The notes under the pieces are model-generated. The model was not told the DNA's origin. It made no database searches and worked only from the letters and a program-made list of their open reading frames with translations. 64,000 nt of DNA from Monodelphis domestica (taxonomy: Eukaryota; Chordata; Mammalia; Didelphimorphia; Didelphidae): contig NC_077234.1 of assembly GCF_027887165.1 (NCBI RefSeq), positions 246,014,658-246,078,657 on the forward strand, in the 5' to 3' direction. This document shows positions 58,036-64,000 of the stretch, in pieces; positions within the stretch are counted from its first letter, which is position 1; every line of letters begins with the position of its first letter. The translations under genes were made by a program, and so were the position numbers.

Positions 58036-59124
58036 CCAAAGTAGCATTAGAATTTGTGGGGACAGGGTTCGGGGAGACAGAACTGTTTATTTTCTAATCA
58101 CCAAAGCATATGACTAATTTTTTGGTTGTCTCAAATTTCTGGCTACTGGAAAAAAAAAATTTAATCTTGACTAACTCAACTTGGTCCATAATTTGTTTGT
58201 TTTTAACAATGAGCTAACATTATATGAACATAAATGCAAAGGTAAGTGAAACATTGATGATAGAGATATATAGCAAGACAGAATAGATAGATGATAGTTA
58301 GATAGAAAAACAATTGAGCAAATAAGACTCATTTTTATATAATGCTTTTCAATATATGGAGTACTTTAGTCTTCCAAACTCTGAGACACATACTTCAAAG
58401 TATCAAAATAATTATGATTTCATAACTGTATGTCTTCCTCCCACCATGCAATTTGCTAACTCCTTCTATACCTTATGTAAGACAAGTTGATGAGATGTTG
58501 CAGGCAATAAAATTGTCACCTGATGGTTAAACTTCTGTTCCTGAAAACTAAAAAAAGATATAAATAGTTCCTGTTTGGTAGTTTATTTTCCTATTTTCCT
58601 CTTGGATTAACTAACCATGGCATAAACAAAGGAATGGGACAATCAATGAGAATTTTTTTTTCAAAATTGTTAGTGTTGTTATGGCAAATATTCTATAATC
58701 ACTAGCTTCACAGTTCCATAATCAATATTGTAGCAGTTTTCAAAGTTTTCACATGTTTAGGTTTTGTTTATTTTTGTTAATTCCTACTCGACAACTTCAT
58801 TCCAATTTGTAGTCAAAGTTGCAAAATTGACAAGTGAAATGTTATAAAACTTCATTTAAAAGACATTCCATATGTAAACTGAGACATCAATCCACTGTTT
58901 TAATCAAATCCATCATGTCTAGAATGCTCTAGTCCAGAGAAAACTAGTGTTCACAAATGTCACTTTATATTCAATTGTGAATTTCCAAAACTTAAAATCA
59001 TTCTGGAACAAAAACTCTATTGAATCTAGAAATTAAATTTAAAAATTGAGATTTTAAAGTTAATAAAATTTCACAACAATTTGAAAAATAAAAATATGAA
59101 AAATTAGGAGTAAAACATGTGAAA
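58036..59124. other. Unclassified AT-rich DNA
   Basis: No gene or clear repeat. A degenerate GATA patch is at about 58285-58310. Confidence 0.4.
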
Positions 59125-59245
59125 AGCATTATGTAATAGAAAAAGCCCCATTCTTAGTCTAAGCAACCTAGATTTGAGTCCTAATTCCAACAATTTTGGA
59201 GTGAGTAACTTTTGTGGGTTCATTTTTTCATCTGTAATCTGATGT
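59125..59245 (+). mobile_element. Diverged MIR-type SINE
   Basis: 'taatagaaaaagccccattctta', 'gatttgagtcctaattcc', 'gagtaacttttgtgggttcattttttcatctgtaatctga' follow the MIR order. Confidence 0.55.
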
Positions 59246-59904
59246 CATTCAGCGGCAAAGTCTGTCCAAAATCATCATAGATCTCTTAAATGAAAAAAAT
59301 CAAATGACTTTTTTGTGTTCTTCATTCTGTTTGTTATTCAGGTTCTACTTTTGGCATCTCACTTTTACTAATCTCTCATTACATTTCCTTCCAGTTATCT
59401 TCCTAGAAATCTCCTGTTTTGTTATTCATGACACTATATTTCTGTGCCACATCTACTGTGCTCCCTAGTGCCAACAGGAAAATATAATTCTGTTTGGGAT
59501 CTGTTGTGTTTGAGAATCCTATGATATACACAAGTTGAAATATCTAGTAAGAAGTTGGTTATGAAGATCAAGGCTCAGAAGGGAAATTTTAAACATTAAT
59601 GTACTATGTAAATGTATGTCTATTATTTTATTAATCTCATTATTATTTCAAGTCCAATTGTTTCTCAACACAAAAACTAATTCTTAAAACTGCCTTCTGT
59701 ACTGACATGTATCGAACAACCAGTGGGAAAAAGTATTTCTCTCTCTAAATCTATTTTTCTCATGTTTTAATACTACATTAACAATATATTAATGTTATTT
59801 TCCAGAAAACTAATCTCAATGGACAATAAAGAATTATAATATTTATAAATGAAGTTAATTACTTTTATTCAGTATTCTATGTTCATAATCCCATATTGTG
59901 AAAA
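59246..59904. other. Unclassified
   Basis: No gene or named repeat is recognised. Confidence 0.4.
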
Positions 59905-60050
59905 GTAGTGTGGTATGGTAGAAAACCATGCAAATAATATAAAGACTCAAGTTTTAATTTTATCTTTGCCACTTATCAGCTGTATGTTTGTAGGATTAGG
60001 CTAAATGATTTATATGGTCCCTTTCAGCTCTGGTAAACTCTGAATATATG
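59905..60050 (+). mobile_element. MIR-type SINE
   Basis: 'gtgtggtatggtagaaaa', 'aagactcaagttttaattttatctttgccacttatcagctgtatg', 'aggattaggctaaatgatttatatggtccctttcagctctgg' are MIR-like. Confidence 0.7.
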
Positions 60051-61294
60051 TTTTTCATATCCATAGCTTGGCCATTTTGGTCCTGTCATTCTTTCAGAGT
60101 TTGAATCACTTCATTAACTACTTTTGACTGATGGATGGTTCCATTTGCAAAATCATTTAATTTTTTAAAAATTTCTTGTTTTCCTTTTCCTATGGTAATA
60201 TGCACCAGACTTCCTTAATTATCTTTAATCAATATTTGGTTCAGAGACCCTGTTAGACAGAACTTTAATGGCAAATTCAAAGATATTTACAAGAAAACTT
60301 TAAGCAAGATATGGAACAAACTTCTTCCTATATTTCCAATGAAAATAGTCTCAAATTAAAGGCATGAAGCATTCAAGATAGACATAAAGGGCTTTCTTTC
60401 TGTGAAGGTCATCACATATTTTAAATGGTCTATAGGTAACAGGATACAACTGAGGAAGAAAAACATGGAGGCGCTCCTAAGATAGAACATATTTTCCACT
60501 TCTTGTATTTTACATATATTCACAAATACAGTCAAGTAACCTTTTCTCCTTGCCTCTATAAACTCCCTACTTTTGGACTATTCTTACCCTTGCTAATAAA
60601 CAAGATCACACAAGAAACTGTTCTGAAGTCATTTTGTCAAGTAATGCTTCTTCCTCCCTTTTCAAATAATTTCCATACTCCATGTTTGATCCTTTAGTTT
60701 CCAAATATCATTGTAGTTGGCATGTCACCTACCAATCTCCTCATGTAGACATCTATATAGTAAAGGTCAATTATTATCATACTGCTTTTTTAGTTTATAT
60801 GAAGGGAAGGAGAAAGAGAAATCATATAACTCCATTCTTAACACGAGAAACCCCATATTATATAAAATCTTCCATTTCATCCAAAGTCAATAAAGATGTG
60901 CTCCAATTTTTCTTTCTCATTTAAAAGTATTTCATCCTTATCTATACCATTGAGCTAATAAAATAGACATTCTAGGTTTATGCTAAAATTCTAGAGTGAG
61001 GTTATAATGCAAAAGCAACACACTTGTAAGATTTTTAAAAGGAAAGTATTCTTCTTGACTCCTTTTAAGATTCTAGAGTAGGGGTGATTGGAGCATTATT
61101 TTCTTAAAGTAAAAAGACTCTTAAAATCATTATTCATGTTTCTGTTACTTTTAATAAAATTATTAATTAATGTATGATCAAAATGTGGTCCTTTAACCAA
61201 AGAATGTGTATTGAAGATTTTATAAGCACAACTTCTCTAAGGCTCCATTGATTTTCTCTTTAAGTGGCATCCTCCAAATAGGTAACCATGGTAA
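60051..61294. other. Unclassified AT-rich DNA
   Basis: No gene or clear repeat. Open frames at 60503-60697 and 60682-60924 (+) lack family resemblance. Confidence 0.4.
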
Positions 61295-61395
61295 TTGCAC
61301 CCAAATTCCTTGATTATTTTGAATTTGTATCCCCAGTATAATACAGTGCCTTGCAAAAGTAATCAAATAAATGTAGTTTTAGATGAATTGAAATG
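61295..61395 (+). mobile_element. L2-type LINE 3' end
   Basis: 'attttgaatttgtatccccagtataatacagtgccttgcaaaagtaatcaaataaatgtag' is an L2 3' terminus. Confidence 0.6.
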
Positions 61396-61509
61396 TATTG
61401 AATAAGAAAAAAAAATTTAAAGAGTCATCAATGTGCATAATAAATATTTTATTATTTCTCAATTCTGGGACAAAAGACGTTTTAAAAAATATTAAGAGTA
61501 GTAATCTTG

Positions 61510-62393
61510 GTGCTTCACCTTGCCTCAGGGCCTCTCCTCCCTTGTCACCTGCCCCTGTGCCCATATTGCCTTCTTGGCTCTGCCAGGTTTTCCACCGTGG
61601 TCCCCAGGGATCCGGATCCATGCCTTCAATTAATTTGCAAAGCTCTGATGGAGAGATATTTGAAGTTGATGTTGAAATTGCAAAACAGTCTGTAACTGTC
61701 AAGACCATGTTGGAAGATTTAGGATTGGATGATGACGGGGAATATTATCCAGTTCCTTTACCAAATATTAATGCAGCAATGTTAAAAAAAGGTAATTTAG
61801 TGTTGTACTCACAACAAGGATGATCCTCCTCCTGAGGATGATGAAAACAAAGAGTAGCAAACAGTTGATATTCCTGTTTGGGACCAAGAATTTCTGAAAG
61901 TTGACCAAAGAACCCTTTTTGACCTTATTCTGGCAGCAAACTATTTAGACATTAAAGGTTTGCTTGATTTCACATGCAAGACTGTGGCAAATATGATCAA
62001 GGGGAAAACTCCAGAAGAGATCCGCAAAACATTAAATATCAAGAATGACTTTACTGAAGAGGAAGAAGGCCAGGTACACAAAAGGAACCAAGGGTGTAAA
62101 GAAGAGTGAAGTTTTGTGCCTGTTGACACTATAACACTGTAAGGATTATTCCAAATAACTAGCTACAATGCTCTGTTTATAATTGTTATTATTAGACAAA
62201 TGCAGGAGCAAAATCCATTGTATTAGCAGGATATAGATCATTTCCATTGTATGTCTATTGTTTTTTGAGACCAGAGTCTAATCCTATGGCTGTTAAACCA
62301 AGTATAGTCAAAAGTCTTTTTACTTTGATATGAATAAAACTGAAACTGTGGGTTCTGTATGGAAAGTGGCACTTTTGGCTTTCTTTTTATCAT
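61510..62393 (+). pseudogene. SKP1: SKP1 processed pseudogene
   Basis: SKP1 is the adaptor of SCF ubiquitin ligases, linking cullin-1 to F-box proteins. The retrocopy keeps a GC-richer 5' UTR (about 61510-61619), ATG at 61620, and the whole coding order without introns: [102 protein letters not shown], stop at 62107-62109. It is broken by one extra A in an A7 run (61784-61790) and two in-frame stops: Gln to stop just after that run, and Lys to stop near 61855. The 3' UTR has AATAAA at 62333-62338. Its poly(A) is missing because an L1 starts abruptly at about 62394. Confidence 0.95.
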
Positions 62394-64000
62394 TTTGAGC
62401 ACAATAGTATTCCATCACCAACATATACCACAGTTTGTTCAGCCATTCCCCAATTGATGGGCATCCCCTCATTTTCCAGTTTTGGGCCACCACAAAGAGC
62501 GCAGCTATGAATATTTTTGTACAAGTCTTTGTGTCCATTATCTCTTTGGGGTACAGACCCAGCAGTGCTATGGCTGGGTCAAAGGGTAGATATTCTTTTG
62601 TCGCCCTTTGGGCATAGTTCCAAATTGCCCTCCAGAATGGTTGAATCAGTTCACAGCTCCACCAGCAATGAATTAATGTCCCTACTTTGCCACATCCCCT
62701 CCAGCATTCATTACTTTCCTTTGCTGTTATGTTAGCCAATCTGCTAGGTGTGAGGTGATACCTCAGAGTTGTTTTGATTTGCATCTCTCTGATTATAAGA
62801 GATGTAGAACACTTCTTCATGTGCTTGTTAATAGTTTTGATTTCTTTATCTGAGAACTGCCTATCCATTTCCCTTGCCCATTTATCAATTGGAGAATGGC
62901 TTGATTTTTTGTACAATTGATTTAGCTCATTATAAATATGAGTAATTAAACCTTTGTCAGAGGTTTCTATGAAGATTTTTTCCCAATTTGTTGTTTCCCT
63001 TCTGATTTTAGTTATATTGGTTTTGTTTGTACAAAAGCTTTTTAGTTTGATGTAGTCAAAATTATTTATTTTACATTTTGTGATTCTTTCTATATCTTGC
63101 TTGGTTTTAAAGCCTTTCCCCTCCCAAAGGTCTGACATGTATACTATTCTGTGTTTACCCAATTTACTTATGGTTTCCTTCTTTATGTTTAAGTCACTCA
63201 CCCATTTTGAATTTATCTTGGTGTAGGGTGTGAGGTGTTGATCTATTCCTAGTCTCTCCAACACTGTCTTCCAATTTTCCCAGCAGTTTTTATCGAATAG
63301 TGGATTTTTGTCCCAAAAGCTGGGATCTTTGGGTTTATCGTATACTGTCTTGCTGAGGTCGTTTTCCCCCAGTCTATTCCACTGATCTTCCTTTCTGTTT
63401 CTTAGCCAGTACCAAATTGTTTTGATGACTGCTGCTTTGTAATATAGTTTTAGGTCAGGGACTGCAAGGCCCCCATCATATGTGTTTTTTTTCATTATTT
63501 CCCTGGATATCCTTGATCTTTTGTTCTTCCAAATGAACTTTGTTATGGTTTTTTCTAAATCAGTGAAGAAGTATTTTGGTAGTTCAATGGGTATGGCACT
63601 AAATAGATAAATAAGTTTGGGTAGGATGGTCATTTTTATTATATTGGCTCGTCCTATCCATGAGCAGTTAATGTTTTTCCAATTGTTCAAGTCTAATTTT
63701 AGTTGTGTGGCGAGTGTTTTGTAGTTGTGTTCATATAGTTCCTGTGTTTGTCTTGGGAGATAGATTCCTAGGTATTTTATTTTGTCTAAGGTGATTTTGA
63801 ATGGGATTTCTCTTTCTAGTTCTTGCTGCTGAGCTGTGTTGGAGATATATAGAAAAGCTGATGATTTATGTGGGTTTATTTTGTATCCTGCAACTTTGCT
63901 AAAGTTGTTGATTATTTCAATTAGCTTTTTGGTTGAATCTCTAGGATTCTTTAAGTAGACCATCATGTCATCCGCAAAGAGTGATAACTTGGTCTCCTCC
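62394..64000 (-). mobile_element. Young L1, ORF2 C-terminal half, 3'-truncated, runs off window
   Basis: The ORF2 frame is open on minus from the window edge (64000), through FADD (about 63966-63980), to 62394, and continues into foreign DNA until a stop at 62320. By eye it differs from the full-length L1 at 7970-14297 by about a dozen bases over 1.6 kb (for example K to N, S to N and W to L changes in ORF2), so both belong to one young subfamily. It lacks the last ~35 codons of ORF2, the 3' UTR and the A-tail, which is unusual because L1 insertions normally keep the 3' end. The 5' part lies outside the window. Confidence 0.95.

Noticed and set aside
61620..61823. Short SKP1-like protein as a working gene
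   Set aside because: The frame runs off after an extra A, and more stops follow; the full SKP1 order continues in another frame, so it is a pseudogene.

Overview
The window looks like marsupial nuclear DNA, most likely an American opossum (didelphid, Monodelphis-like). The organism is inferred from repeat content alone: young L1 LINEs, L2 and CR1/L3 relics, MIR and Mar-1-type CORE-SINEs, an RTE/BovB-type LINE with RTE-tailed SINEs, and a tRNA-derived SINE of the type I associate with opossum (SINE1_MD-like). The DNA is AT-rich and CpG-poor except in the 5' UTR of the youngest L1 and one RTE-tailed element. I found no functional host gene, exon, tRNA, rRNA, snRNA or CRISPR array. It reads as intergenic, retrotransposon-rich DNA.

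Layout. 1-7.8 kb: old SINE/L2/CR1 fragments, a 5'-truncated L1 end (3898-4526) and two LTR-like segments. 7.8-19.65 kb: a nest on the minus strand. An old decayed L1 carries a full-length, nearly intact young L1 (7970-14297, with a perfect 16-bp target-site duplication) and a second 5'-truncated L1 (18839-19553). 19.65-29.9 kb: mostly unclassified DNA with a few MIR/L2 relics. 29.9-35.8 kb: old L1 fragments, one split by a solo LTR (31163-31699). 35.8-41.5 kb: unclassified DNA, old L1 pieces, a CORE-SINE and an L2. 41.5-49.4 kb: a 1.3-kb L2, a GC-rich RTE-tailed element, several SINEs, a SYCP3 processed pseudogene broken by a SINE, and an RTE 3' end. 51.3-57.9 kb: one L1 nested inside an older L1, both plus strand. 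61.5-62.4 kb: an SKP1 processed pseudogene joined directly to a young L1 (minus strand) that runs out of the window.

The features are linked by L1 activity. L1 ORF1p (RNA-binding chaperone) and ORF2p (endonuclease and reverse transcriptase) normally drive L1 insertion and, in trans, SINE and processed-pseudogene formation; all of these products are present. The best-preserved L1 has an intact ORF1 and an ORF2 interrupted by a single 10-bp tandem duplication. The young L1 at the right edge differs from it by only about a dozen bases in about 1.6 kb by eye, so this subfamily was active recently. No new non-transposon system was recognised. The most interesting points are the design of this L1 lineage (long polypurine inter-ORF spacer, repeated 5' UTR, YY1/ETS sites at its 5' end) and the unusual SKP1-L1 junction.
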